Source: Clostridia bacterium (lineage in GTDB: Bacteria; Bacillota; Clostridia; Monoglobales; Monoglobaceae). Taken from it: a stretch of DNA of 34,593 bases. The position numbers and the translations under genes were made by a program. Under the pieces are notes generated by a model. It did no database searches. It had not been told where the DNA came from and saw nothing but the letters and a program-made list of their open reading frames with translations. The DNA lies in contig CAAGHZ010000040.1 of the NCBI GenBank assembly GCA_900769795.1, positions 1-34,593 on the forward strand, read 5' to 3'. Positions 15,330 to 23,872 of the stretch are shown here, in pieces (position 1 is the stretch's first letter; each line of letters starts with the position of its first letter).

Positions 15330-15414
15330 GCCATAATTATACCATTACTGTAAAAAAAAGTCAATATCTTTTTGATAAAATTGTAAAAAAAATAACAAAA
15401 TGGTAATTTATGGC
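15330..15414 (-). promoter_or_regulatory. Sigma-A promoter of the AbrB gene, flanked by inverted repeats
   Basis: On the minus strand, TTGACT (15359-15364), a 17-bp spacer and TATAAT (15336-15341). GCCATAATTATACCAT (15330-15345) overlaps the -10, and its near-reverse complement ATGGTAATTTATGGC lies at 15400-15414, just beyond the -35. Such a pair could let the encoded AbrB-type protein bind both ends of its promoter. The right repeat also covers the end of the germinant receptor gene. Confidence 0.7.
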
Positions 15415-17351
15415 AATATCCTGACGTTGAAGTTACATTTCTCATAAAGAATGTCAAAGTTTGTTTGCTCCCAATCATTTTGAGTCAGGCACTCTCTTTT
15501 TTTCAGTCTGCCAAACCCAAGAATGTCGCAGTTGTATGCGGCAAGTTTGTTAAGAAGTGCAATTGCGTCTGACGTGAGAGTGTTTATAAGTTGGGGTGTG
15601 GCAGCGGCAGATGAGTTTTCATCAATATAAGCAGTTACGTGGATTGTGGGAGCAGAAGAGGAGAAGTCAGCATAAATTTTGGACTTTTTTCTGCTGGATA
15701 TAAAATAACTTTTATCACCTGTCTCTACCGACGCTCCTGATAAATCTCCGCAAAGCATTTTGTAAATTACGACCTCGCGTGGGGTTAAGATTGATTTTAA
15801 TGCACCGTCTGAGAAGATTCCCATACCTGACAAGCCGTCACTTCCCACAACAGGGGCTGTGGCATCATAGCCGGAGTCAAGACTTCTGCCCACAAAGTCA
15901 CGAAGTTCGGTAACAGGTGCGTAGGGGACGGATCTGTTTCTGAAGAACAATTCGTAATAACGGACGGTGCTCTCCTCCAGAGTTGGTTTGACCGAGGTAA
16001 GATAATCAGCCGCAGATGCCGCAAGGCATAGATTAGAGCCGGGGCGAACCTCTCTCTCGTGAAGCAAAAGCGCACTGTGGTCAAGCATACCCTTGCATGC
16101 CACATCAAAAGAGAAGACAATTAGTTTAAGGTGGGAAAGACGTGCCTCTTTGCTTAAAATACTTTTAAGCATATCTGTTGCCATAGGATAGTCGTTTGCT
16201 TCAACAATGATATTGTCAACAGTATTATTTTTGACCTCTGCACTTTTGGTTTCGTCAGTCATTTTATGGCCACCGATATTGTTACCGAGTTCAAGAGGGT
16301 TTGAAATCTGAAATGTGTACTTAAACCTTGCACTCTCGCCTTGGTCAATGCCAAGGGCAATTACATAGGCGTTTTCCTCGACCTCGCTATGGTCATAGCA
16401 GCCGCAAAGAGAAAAGCACAGTAATATGCAAAGGACAGAGGCAACAACCCTTTTAGGTTTATAGGACAGTTTTTTTATCAGGCGCAAAATAACCGACAGA
16501 GCAAGTGAAATATATAAAATTGCCGAAGTAATCATGGCAATGTGATACAAGGTGTCAAGGCGCAGAGGCACCTTGCCGAATGAGGATGCTTTGGTAAGAG
16601 GATAAATGGGCAGGTCTATATTCTGTGTGAGTTCAAAAGGGGCGTTCAGGCAGATAGAGAGCACAATTGTGATGTTGATAAGGACGGCAAGAAGCGCCGA
16701 TACAAACACAGTTTTTGAGAATGAGTAGTTTATCTTGCCTGTTGGAAGAAAAAATATAATCAGGATATCCATATACAAAAACAATGTTTTAAGCCCACGA
16801 GCAAACACATTTTGTGCTCCGCTGCCGAGAATGGGAAACAGGTTGTATATATCCGCGTACTTCAGACTGAGCAAAGCGATAGAAACAGCTGCTGTGCCGA
16901 TGCTAAGGACAGACAATGAGTGAACCCGATAGATCGCACCCTTGCCGCAGAGCATACAAACTATGGCGGCAAGCAGAATAAACAACGCCGTAAACCACAT
17001 AGGTGATGAAACAAAGGACGCAACCTTGAGGGCGTTGCAGACCGAGGCGAGAGTATATATAAAAGAGAAAGCAAAATATATTATCGCAATGTAGGAAACG
17101 ATTTTTGCAAGCAGGTTTTTGTTGTGTGCCCTCAGGGCGTCAATCGGACCTGTGGCACAAAAGGGTGAGTAGAGTTTTAGCGTAAACACAAGAATAAGCA
17201 GAAAAACAACCCCTGCAAATGCAGAGGTAAGCCATCCTGCTGATGAGGATATATCAAAGAAGATTTTTGGGTACATTGTAAATATTTTGTGTATAAGAGA
17301 GTTAAAAACAATGCAGCCAAGTTCCCATCGGCCGATTTTGTATGAATTCAT
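15408..17351 (-). CDS. Fused GerB (permease)-GerC (lipoprotein) germinant receptor protein
   Basis: One 647-residue reading frame. Residues about 10-295 are a multi-span APC-type permease like GerAB/GerKB, the germinant-binding subunit. Residues about 300-647 are a GerAC/GerKC-like subunit: a basic start (LSYKPKR), hydrophobic segment and lipobox LCGC with C318, then YDHSEVEENAYVIALGID, the typical start of mature GerC. Usually these are separate genes. No stop, frameshift or good start codon separates them here; the only nearby candidate is a TTG without an RBS. The retained lipobox means signal peptidase II might still cut the fusion into two subunits. The start lies 6 bp after gerA, with GAAAGGA in the gerA tail. 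Confidence 0.85.
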   Translation of the reverse strand: MNSYKIGRWELGCIVFNSLIHKIFTMYPKIFFDISSSAGWLTSAFAGVVFLLILVFTLKLYSPFCATGPIDALRAHNKNLLAKIVSYIAIIYFAFSFIYTLASVCNALKVASFVSSPMWFTALFILLAAIVCMLCGKGAIYRVHSLSVLSIGTAAVSIALLSLKYADIYNLFPILGSGAQNVFARGLKTLFLYMDILIIFFLPTGKINYSFSKTVFVSALLAVLINITIVLSICLNAPFELTQNIDLPIYPLTKASSFGKVPLRLDTLYHIAMITSAILYISLALSVILRLIKKLSYKPKRVVASVLCILLCFSLCGCYDHSEVEENAYVIALGIDQGESARFKYTFQISNPLELGNNIGGHKMTDETKSAEVKNNTVDNIIVEANDYPMATDMLKSILSKEARLSHLKLIVFSFDVACKGMLDHSALLLHEREVRPGSNLCLAASAADYLTSVKPTLEESTVRYYELFFRNRSVPYAPVTELRDFVGRSLDSGYDATAPVVGSDGLSGMGIFSDGALKSILTPREVVIYKMLCGDLSGASVETGDKSYFISSRKKSKIYADFSSSAPTIHVTAYIDENSSAAATPQLINTLTSDAIALLNKLAAYNCDILGFGRLKKRECLTQNDWEQTNFDILYEKCNFNVRILP

Positions 17352-17357
17352 ATATTA

Positions 17358-18890
17358 TCAATCCTTTCGCTCTGCAGAGCATTTGGTCCATTTTCTGCTT
17401 ATGTGAGGTTGCTTTATCGGATTTTGTGTCCTTAAGTTTTTTGGGCGGCGTTCTTTCTTCCATATAGGTTTTACAAGGATGGCACCAATAGAGGAGTCTC
17501 CGTTTTTGGGCGTAATCGGGGACAGAAAAGGAACCCCGAAGGATGACGACGCAGACAAAACAGATACGCCGATAATGTAGGCGCAGACCATACCGAGAAG
17601 CCCCGAGAGGCTTGCAAAAATGATAAATAAAAATCGCGTCAGAGCAACAGAGCGCGACAGAGCAACTGACGGAATAGCAAAGGAACCAAGTCCTGCGATA
17701 GATACTATAATAATAGAAATAGGGCTGACAATATTTGCCTCAACCGCCGCCTGCCCGAGTATCAGACCGCCTATAATACCAAGGGTAGCCCCCACGGGAC
17801 TTGGTACACGAATAGAAGCCTCTTTTATGAGTTCAAAGGCGAGTTCCATCAAAATAAGTTCAACGACAAGCGGAAATGGCACAACCTCACGGCTTGCCTC
17901 AATGGCAAGCAAAAGGTCCGTTGGCAAGACTTCGTGGTGATAGAGCATAACCGCTATAAAAAGTCCCGGCAGAAAAAGAGAGAGAGCAATACCTGCGATG
18001 CGGACAAGTCGCATAAAATTTGCCTCAGGAACCCTGACGTAGTTGTCTTCGGAGGCCTCGATTAAATCTGTCGCTGTGGTAGGCAGAACAAGTACAAATG
18101 GGCTGCCCTGAACGATTACTATAACCTTGCCGTCTGATAGCATTGCTGCGGCACGGTCGGGGCGTTCAGTTGTAAGGGTGTGGGTTATGGGATAGAAAGT
18201 TTTATTCTCCACAAGCATCTCGATATCGCCTGATGAGAATATATACTCTGTATCTATTTTTTGAAGGCGGTCTCTGATTTCTGCCACGAGTTCTTTATTG
18301 GTAATCCCTTTAAGATACAAAAGGGCACAAGGCGTGTGACTTTTTGTGCCGACGGGGATGTTCTCGGCAATCAGGTTGGGGTCTTTCAGAATTTTTCGGA
18401 TAAGGGCAAGGTTGTTCATAATAACCTCGTTAAATGCCTCCTGCGGGCCTGACAGACTTGCCTCGCGGAGGGGTTGACCTACACCGCGTGCATCCCATCC
18501 TTTTACGTCGGCGGAAAAGGCACAGTCGCATCCGTCAACAAAAATAAGGCAGTTTCCAAAGGTTATTTTGTCGGCAATGGTCTCAAAGTCGGTATCGGTA
18601 GAGAGGGGGGCAAGGGCTATAATTTTTTTAAAGATGGCATCGTTTAAATTATCCGCATCGGGCTTTTTGCCGCCATATTGTATAAGTCCACGCATAATGT
18701 CGCGGTTTATAAAGGTTTTGTTTACAAGGCCGTCAAAAAATACCAAAAAAGCGGGGATTGACCCATCATCAAAGGTGATTTCAAAATCCCGCATTACAAA
18801 GTCAAAGTTTTTGGACGTGCTGAATAATTCTTTTATTATTGCCCTGTTTACCTCAAGTCTTTTATCAACGCTGCCAAACTCGTTGGTCAT
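17358..18890 (-). CDS. Spore germination protein, GerA family (A subunit)
   Basis: A 510-residue GerAA/GerKA-type receptor subunit of the spore inner membrane. Residues about 1-290 are the soluble N-terminal region (TFINRDIMRGLI, DCDAFSADVKGWDARGVGQP replaced here by DCAFSADVKGWDARG, EASLSGPQEAFNEVI). The membrane half starts near residue 290 (LFLPGLFIAVMLYHHEVLPTDLL) and includes PFPLVVELILMELAFELIKEA and VGATLGIIGGLILGQAAVEA, hallmark stretches of the family. The C-terminus is basic. It is first in a two-gene operon with the B-C fusion. A sigma-G-like promoter 37 bp upstream fits forespore expression. GGAG precedes the ATG. Confidence 0.93.
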   Translation of the reverse strand: MTNEFGSVDKRLEVNRAIIKELFSTSKNFDFVMRDFEITFDDGSIPAFLVFFDGLVNKTFINRDIMRGLIQYGGKKPDADNLNDAIFKKIIALAPLSTDTDFETIADKITFGNCLIFVDGCDCAFSADVKGWDARGVGQPLREASLSGPQEAFNEVIMNNLALIRKILKDPNLIAENIPVGTKSHTPCALLYLKGITNKELVAEIRDRLQKIDTEYIFSSGDIEMLVENKTFYPITHTLTTERPDRAAAMLSDGKVIVIVQGSPFVLVLPTTATDLIEASEDNYVRVPEANFMRLVRIAGIALSLFLPGLFIAVMLYHHEVLPTDLLLAIEASREVVPFPLVVELILMELAFELIKEASIRVPSPVGATLGIIGGLILGQAAVEANIVSPISIIIVSIAGLGSFAIPSVALSRSVALTRFLFIIFASLSGLLGMVCAYIIGVSVLSASSSFGVPFLSPITPKNGDSSIGAILVKPIWKKERRPKNLRTQNPIKQPHISRKWTKCSAERKD

Positions 18891-18926
18891 ACCCCGTCAC
18901 TCCTTTTATGGAAAAATCATTAAAGG

Positions 18927-18955
18927 TAGTATGTGCCAAAAATTCATATATATGC
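18927..18955 (-). promoter_or_regulatory. Sigma-G-like forespore promoter
   Basis: On the minus strand, GCATA (18951-18955), a 17-bp spacer (18934-18950) and CATACTA (18927-18933). This matches the sigma-G pattern known from Bacillus (GHATR, then CATWHTA) and precedes exactly the kind of operon, ger, that sigma-G controls. Confidence 0.7.
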
Positions 18956-19010
18956 AAAAATGCTTTGCTCCTTTAAAATCCCGAAGAGCAGATAATTGTC
19001 TATTACATAT

Positions 19011-19094
19011 AACAAATCAAATTTGGCTACATTACCGCAGGGGATGGCTAGGATGTGGGTACGGCACATTGTTCATAGGCAAATTTGATTTGTT
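19011..19094. repeat. 15-bp perfect inverted repeat around a 54-bp core
   Basis: AACAAATCAAATTTG (19011-19025) and CAAATTTGATTTGTT (19080-19094) are exact reverse complements around a more GC-rich 54-bp core. On the plus strand the right arm runs into TTTTT, as in a terminator, but no plus-strand gene precedes it. It could be a miniature inverted-repeat element or a structured small RNA. Confidence 0.55.
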
Positions 19095-19102
19095 TTTCAC
19101 AT

Positions 19103-19130
19103 AAAAAAACCCCCTGCATTTGCAGGGGGT
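19103..19130 (-). terminator. Intrinsic terminator of metY and the long directon
   Basis: ACCCCCTGCA (19109-19118) pairs with TGCAGGGGGT (19121-19130). On the minus strand it is followed by a run of seven T (complement of 19103-19109). It lies 11 bp after the metY stop. Confidence 0.88.
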
Positions 19131-19140
19131 CAAAAATAAT

Positions 19141-20409
19141 TTACACATTTTTAAGTGCTTGTTCGATATCCTCAATTATATCGTCAACATTTTCTATGCC
19201 GACAGAGAATCTGATAAGGTCAGGTGTTACACCTGCCGCAACAAGTTCCTCATCGCTGAGCTGACGATGAGTATGGCTTGCAGGATGCAGAACAGAGGTT
19301 CTTGCGTCAGCAACGTGGGTTACGATTGCCGCAAGTTTTAAACTGTCCATAAATCTTACTGCCGCATCTCTGCCGCCGCTGACACCAAAGGAGATAACTC
19401 CGCAAGAGCCGTTTGGCAGATACTTCTGTGCAAGGTCATAGTACTTGTCGCCCTCAAGGCCGCAGTAACTAACCCATGAGATTTTATCGTTTGCTTTTAA
19501 ATACTCAGCAACCTTTTGTGCGTTATAACAATGGCGCTCCATACGAAGCGGCAAAGTCTCAAGACCAAGGTTTAGCAAGAACGCATTGTGAGGAGAGGGG
19601 ATAGAGCCAAGGTCACGCATTACCTGTGCGGTAAGTTTGGTTATATATGCCGCCTTGCCGAACTTCTCTGTATATGTGATTCCGTGGTAGGAAGCATCAG
19701 GAGTGGTAAGTCCGGGGAACTTCCCGGCAGCTTCCCAGTCAAAGTTTCCGCTGTCTACAACGCATCCGCCAACGCTTGTTGCGTGTCCGTCCATATACTT
19801 TGTGGTGGAGTGAACAACAATATCTGCACCCCATTCAAAAGGACGGCAGTTTATAGGTGTTGCAAAGGTGTTGTCAATAATAAGGGGAACATTGTGTTTG
19901 TGTGCAACCTTTGCCCATTTTTCTATATCAAGAACAACAAGAGCAGGGTTTGCGATTGTCTCGCCGAACATTGCCTTTGTGTTTTCGCGAAAGGCTGCAG
20001 ACAAAGTTTCCTCGTCACTGTCCGGGTCAACAAAGGTAACTTCAATGCCGAGTTTCTTCATTGTAACCCCAAAGAGGTTAAAGGTGCCGCCGTACACACT
20101 TGAAGAGCATACGAAGTGGTCGCCGGCATGGCAGATGTTAAAGATTGAGTAAAAACAAGCCGCCTGGCCTGATGATGTAAGCATTGCCGCAACGCCACCC
20201 TCGAGGTCCGCAATCTTTGCGGCAACCGCATCGTTTGTGGGGTTTGCAAGACGGGTGTAGAAGTATCCGCTTTCTTCAAGGTCAAAAAGTTTTCCCATTT
20301 GCTCGGTAGAGCCGTACTTCCATGTTGTGCTCTGATAAATCGGAAGAACTCTCGGCTCTCCGTTTTCAGGGGTGTAGCCTGATTGAATACATTTAGTTTC
20401 TATACGCAT
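19141..20409 (-). CDS. metY: O-acetylhomoserine sulfhydrylase / aminocarboxypropyltransferase
   Basis: A 422-residue PLP enzyme of the Cys/Met metabolism family that makes homocysteine (or methionine) from O-acetylhomoserine and sulfide (or methanethiol). K204 in STTKYMDGHATSVGG binds PLP, D179 in IIDNTF contacts the pyridine ring, and YTRLANPTNDAVAAKIADLEGG is the family signature near residues 51-72. The ATG at 20409 follows TTGGAGG; a 20-residue longer version runs into a repeat element and is rejected. It is the last gene before the terminator, separated from wecB by a 150-bp repeat, and may have its own promoter. No SAM riboswitch is visible upstream. Confidence 0.92.
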   Translation of the reverse strand: MRIETKCIQSGYTPENGEPRVLPIYQSTTWKYGSTEQMGKLFDLEESGYFYTRLANPTNDAVAAKIADLEGGVAAMLTSSGQAACFYSIFNICHAGDHFVCSSSVYGGTFNLFGVTMKKLGIEVTFVDPDSDEETLSAAFRENTKAMFGETIANPALVVLDIEKWAKVAHKHNVPLIIDNTFATPINCRPFEWGADIVVHSTTKYMDGHATSVGGCVVDSGNFDWEAAGKFPGLTTPDASYHGITYTEKFGKAAYITKLTAQVMRDLGSIPSPHNAFLLNLGLETLPLRMERHCYNAQKVAEYLKANDKISWVSYCGLEGDKYYDLAQKYLPNGSCGVISFGVSGGRDAAVRFMDSLKLAAIVTHVADARTSVLHPASHTHRQLSDEELVAAGVTPDLIRFSVGIENVDDIIEDIEQALKNV

Positions 20410-20443
20410 TTTATTACCTCCAAAGTATAATATATTGATTATC

Positions 20444-20552
20444 CTCATCCGCCTCACTATGTTCGGCACCTTCTCCCCAAGGAGAAGGCTAATTCAGGCT
20501 TCCCCCCGAGGGGAAGCTGTCACCGCAGGTGACTGATGAGGGGAAAGCCTTG
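20444..20552. repeat. Paired intergenic hairpin repeats in inverted orientation
   Basis: Two copies of one motif face each other: CCTCATCCGCCTCAC...CACCTTCTCCCCAAGGAGAAGG on the left, and CTTCCCCCCGAGGGGAAG...CACCGCAGGTG...GATGAGG on the right. Each has a strong hairpin (CCTTCTCC/GGAGAAGG and CTTCCCC/GGGGAAG). This family is common between genes of gut Clostridia, as far as I recall. It lies between wecB and metY and could affect mRNA stability or processing. Confidence 0.6.
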
Positions 20553-20559
20553 TTAAAGG

Positions 20560-21684
20560 CTATTTCTCAAATTTCTCTATAATCGCCTTTACGATTCTCT
20601 CAGATGCGTGGCCGTCACCATAGGGGTTAACGGCTTTTGCCATCTTGTTGTAGGCATCTTTGTCTGTCAGAAGCTGCTCTGTCATGGCGAAGATATCGTC
20701 TCTCTTTATACCTGCGATTTTAACTGTGCCTGCCTCTACCGCCTCAGGGCGCTCGGTCTCGTTTCTGAGCACAAGTACAGGTTTGCCAAGGGATGGCGCT
20801 TCTTCCTGCAGACCACCTGAGTCTGTCAGGACAAGATATCCGCGGTTTATTGCGTTGTGAAGTTCATCAGCGCTAACAGGGTCAATCAGTTTTACTCTGT
20901 CAAGGCCGCCGAGAATTTTTGTTGCAGTCTCTCTTACAACGGGGTTGAGGTGCATTGGATAAACAACCTCAACATCCTCGTGTTTTTCAACAATATCTCT
21001 GACAGCGGTGCAGATGTTTTCAAGGGGCTCTCCAAGGTTTTCTCTGCGGTGCGCCGTCATAACGATAACCTTTTTGGTGTCCCAGTTCATATTGCGAAGA
21101 TTCTCGTCTTTAAATTCGTAATTATCCTTAACCGTTGTTTTAAGAGCATCTATAACTGTGTTGCCTGTTATATAGATGGTGTTTTTGTCAGTGTTCTCTG
21201 CAAGAAGGTTCTTCTCGTTTCTAACCGTTGGGGCAAAGTGCATATCTGCAATAACCCCTGTGATTCTGCGGTTTATCTCCTCAGGATAGGGGAAGTACTT
21301 GTTAAAAGTACGAAGCCCTGCCTCAACGTGGCCGACAGCAATCTGATTATAAAAAGCCGCAAGAGAGCCGACGAAAGTTGTAGAGGTGTCGCCGTGTACC
21401 AGAACGATGTCAGGTTTTGCTTCTTTCATAACCTTGTCAAGACCATCGAGAGAGCGTGTCACAATCTCTATAAGTGTCTGTCGGTCCTTCATTATATCAA
21501 GATCATAATCCGGCTTTATATCAAAAATCTCAAGCACCTGATCGAGCATCTGTCTGTGTTGCGCAGTTACGCATACGACAGACTCAATCTTGTCCGAGTT
21601 TTTTTCAAGTTCTTTTACAAGTGGAGCCATCTTTATAGCCTCGGGACGTGTCCCGAATATAGTCATTACTTTAATCTTGCTCAT
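20560..21684 (-). CDS. wecB: UDP-N-acetylglucosamine 2-epimerase (non-hydrolysing)
   Basis: A 374-residue enzyme interconverting UDP-GlcNAc and UDP-ManNAc for teichoic acid or other wall glycans. GTRPEAIKMAPL at 11-22, DIVLVHGDTSTTF, HVEAGLRTF, TAHRRENLG and SGGLQEEAPSLGKPVLVLRNETERPEAVEAG are the family's substrate and catalytic motifs in order. It begins 2 bp after the tagO-like gene, so the two are surely cotranscribed and work on adjacent steps of wall-polymer precursor supply. Confidence 0.94.
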   Translation of the reverse strand: MSKIKVMTIFGTRPEAIKMAPLVKELEKNSDKIESVVCVTAQHRQMLDQVLEIFDIKPDYDLDIMKDRQTLIEIVTRSLDGLDKVMKEAKPDIVLVHGDTSTTFVGSLAAFYNQIAVGHVEAGLRTFNKYFPYPEEINRRITGVIADMHFAPTVRNEKNLLAENTDKNTIYITGNTVIDALKTTVKDNYEFKDENLRNMNWDTKKVIVMTAHRRENLGEPLENICTAVRDIVEKHEDVEVVYPMHLNPVVRETATKILGGLDRVKLIDPVSADELHNAINRGYLVLTDSGGLQEEAPSLGKPVLVLRNETERPEAVEAGTVKIAGIKRDDIFAMTEQLLTDKDAYNKMAKAVNPYGDGHASERIVKAIIEKFEK

Positions 21685-21686
21685 GA

Positions 21687-22814
21687 TTACTCATTTCCTT
21701 TCTTGTCCTGTGCAATATCAGGGGTTTCTTCGGTTGATTCTATATTATCATAGCCCGATGAATTTTGCTCCGGGTCTCTGAGACCGCTCATCAGTCTGAG
21801 TGATGCGAGAATTATTATCATAACCGAAATAATAAGGAAGATTCCCCTCTTATATCCGCCGATTGCTATAACAACCGCAGTAAGACACAAAATTGTTGTC
21901 AGGGTGTAGAGTATGGCAACCGTCTGTTTCTGCGAAAATCCCATGTCAAGAAGTCTGTGATGGAGGTGCCCTCTGTCAGGTGACATAGGAGAGTGGCCTG
22001 TAAGTACTCTTCTGAAGATTGCAAATACTGTGTCAAAAATAGGCAAACCCAACACAAGAATCGGTATTGCAAAGGAGATTATCGCTGACAGTTTTAAAAA
22101 TCCCTGTACTGATATGCACGCTAAGATAAACCCAAGGAACAGCGCACCCGTATCACCCATAAATATCTTGGCAGGGTTAAAGTTGTAGGGCAAAAATCCA
22201 AAACCTGCACCTGCAACTGCTGCGGTGATTATGGCAACCTCTAAGTTGTTGGTGATAAGCGTCATCGCAAGCATACAAAGAGATGCGATAGAAGAAACAC
22301 CAACCGCAAGACCGTCAAGACCGTCTATCAGGTTTACGGCGTTACATACGCCGACAATCCAGAAGATGGTAATAGTGACGGATACCCAGAAATCGAGAAC
22401 AATGTAAGGCGGGCCAAAGGATGGATGAAGAGGATTTGCAAAATGCTCTATCCTCACGCCTGAGTATACAACTACAGCCGCCGCTATAATCTGGCATAAA
22501 AGTTTAATAATTGCCTTCATATCCGTAACGTCATCTATAATGCCGACGGTTACGATGATTACACATCCTATCAGTATACCCGCTGTTTCTCTGCCAAGGT
22601 TTGTAAAACACAAAACACTTACTGCAAAGCCATAGAATATGGCAAGCCCGCCAATCAGGGGCGTGGGTTTTTTGTGCACTCGTCTTGCGTCTTTTGGAAC
22701 GTCAATGGCGTTTATTTTGTGTGCAAGAGAAATTACCATTGGGGTTGCGGCGAAAGAAATCAGAAATGCAACCGCAAGTGCCAGCAGTACAATAAAATTT
22801 TTGCTGAAAATCAT
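21687..22814 (-). CDS. tagO: Undecaprenyl-phosphate GlcNAc-1-phosphate transferase (TagO/WecA, MraY family)
   Basis: A 375-residue polytopic membrane enzyme with about ten helices. It transfers GlcNAc-1-phosphate from UDP-GlcNAc to undecaprenyl phosphate, the first lipid-linked step of wall teichoic acid and related polymers. IIDDVTDMK (D94, D95), NAVNLIDGLDGLAVG (about 158-172), MGDTGALFLGF (D221) and the RGHLHHRLLDMG loop are the MraY/WecA signatures. The HHR loop fits the WecA/TagO rather than the MraY branch. The C-terminal ~35 residues are an acidic, Ser/Glu-rich extension. It lies between trpS and wecB. Confidence 0.92.
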   Translation of the reverse strand: MIFSKNFIVLLALAVAFLISFAATPMVISLAHKINAIDVPKDARRVHKKPTPLIGGLAIFYGFAVSVLCFTNLGRETAGILIGCVIIVTVGIIDDVTDMKAIIKLLCQIIAAAVVVYSGVRIEHFANPLHPSFGPPYIVLDFWVSVTITIFWIVGVCNAVNLIDGLDGLAVGVSSIASLCMLAMTLITNNLEVAIITAAVAGAGFGFLPYNFNPAKIFMGDTGALFLGFILACISVQGFLKLSAIISFAIPILVLGLPIFDTVFAIFRRVLTGHSPMSPDRGHLHHRLLDMGFSQKQTVAILYTLTTILCLTAVVIAIGGYKRGIFLIISVMIIILASLRLMSGLRDPEQNSSGYDNIESTEETPDIAQDKKGNE

Positions 22815-22841
22815 ATTACTTTCCTCCGGTTATAGCCGATG

Positions 22842-23843
22842 TTACGGCTGTATAAAACCAACTTTTCTGTAGACCTTTGATATAGTTTTTGCTGCGACGC
22901 GGTTTGCAATCTCTGCACCGCTACGGTAAACCTTTTCAAGATAATCCTTGTTTGCCATAAGGTCGTTGTATTTTTCCTGAATGGGGCGAAGTTCTTCTGC
23001 CACTGCTTCTGCAACTGCCATCTTAAAGTCGCCGTAGCCCTTGCCGTCAAACTCTGCCTCAATCTCGTCCATAGTTTTGCCTGTAACTGCACTGTAAATG
23101 CTCATCAGGTTTTCTACGCCTTCTTTGCCCTCTCCGCGTCTTACCTCAGAGCCTGAGTCCGTCACCGCGCGCTTAACCTTGCGGATGATTGCGTCGATAG
23201 GGTCAAGAAGAAGAATATATCCGTTTTCGTTAGTGTCAGACTTTGACATCTTCTGGTGTGGGTCCTGAAGACTCATTATCCTTGCGCCAACCTTTGGAAT
23301 GTATGGTTCAGGCACTGTAAAGGTCTCGCTGTATGCGTTGTTAAAACGCTGTGCAAGGTCGCGTGTCAGTTCAAGGTGCTGCTTTTGGTCGTGTCCGACA
23401 GGCACAAGGTCTGCCTGATAGAGGAGGATATCTGCCGCCATCAAAGCCGGATATGTAAAGAGACCTGCGTTAATATTATCCTCATGTTTGCGGCTTTTAT
23501 CCTTAAACTGTGTCATACGGGAGAGTTCGCCCATATATGTATTACAGTTAAGCACCCATGAAAGTTGTGCATGAGCCGGCACGTGAGACTGGAAGAATAT
23601 CGGATTCTTCTCCGGGTCAAGACCTGCCGCGATAAAGAGGGCAAGCAAATCCATTGAGTTTTTTCTGATATTCTTTGCTTCCTGACGCACAGTTATTGTG
23701 TGCATATCGGCAAGCATATAAAAGCACTCATACTCATCTGTTTTCTGAAGCTCTACCCAATTTCTCAGAGCCCCTACATAATTGCCGAGGGTAAGTGCAC
23801 CCGACGGCTGAATTCCGCTTAGTATTCTTTTCTTTTCTCCCAT
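22842..23843 (-). CDS. trpS: Tryptophan--tRNA ligase
   Basis: A 333-residue class I synthetase of normal bacterial length. The HIGH-type signature is PSGALTLGNYVG at 13-24 and the KMSKS loop is at 198-202. ADMHTITVRQ and YPALMAADILLYQADLVPVG match the family's substrate region. GAAAGGA precedes the ATG. It lies 29 bp after the aminotransferase gene. There is no room for a T-box leader, so it depends on the upstream operon promoter. Confidence 0.95.
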   Translation of the reverse strand: MGEKKRILSGIQPSGALTLGNYVGALRNWVELQKTDEYECFYMLADMHTITVRQEAKNIRKNSMDLLALFIAAGLDPEKNPIFFQSHVPAHAQLSWVLNCNTYMGELSRMTQFKDKSRKHEDNINAGLFTYPALMAADILLYQADLVPVGHDQKQHLELTRDLAQRFNNAYSETFTVPEPYIPKVGARIMSLQDPHQKMSKSDTNENGYILLLDPIDAIIRKVKRAVTDSGSEVRRGEGKEGVENLMSIYSAVTGKTMDEIEAEFDGKGYGDFKMAVAEAVAEELRPIQEKYNDLMANKDYLEKVYRSGAEIANRVAAKTISKVYRKVGFIQP

Positions 23844-23872
23844 AACTAAAGTCCTTTCATAAAAATGTCTGC

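Noticed and set aside
15293..15478. N-terminal extension of the AbrB-family protein to 144 residues
   Set aside because: The extension covers the promoter and RBS; the AbrB domain begins at the start chosen at 15292.
16380..16480. Separate gerC gene start inside the B-C fusion
   Set aside because: No in-frame ATG or GTG with an RBS lies before the lipoprotein signal; only an unsupported TTG is present.
20410..20469. Longer metY start with 20 more residues
   Set aside because: It enters the repeat element and lacks an RBS, while the ATG at 20409 has TTGGAGG and gives the family N-terminus.
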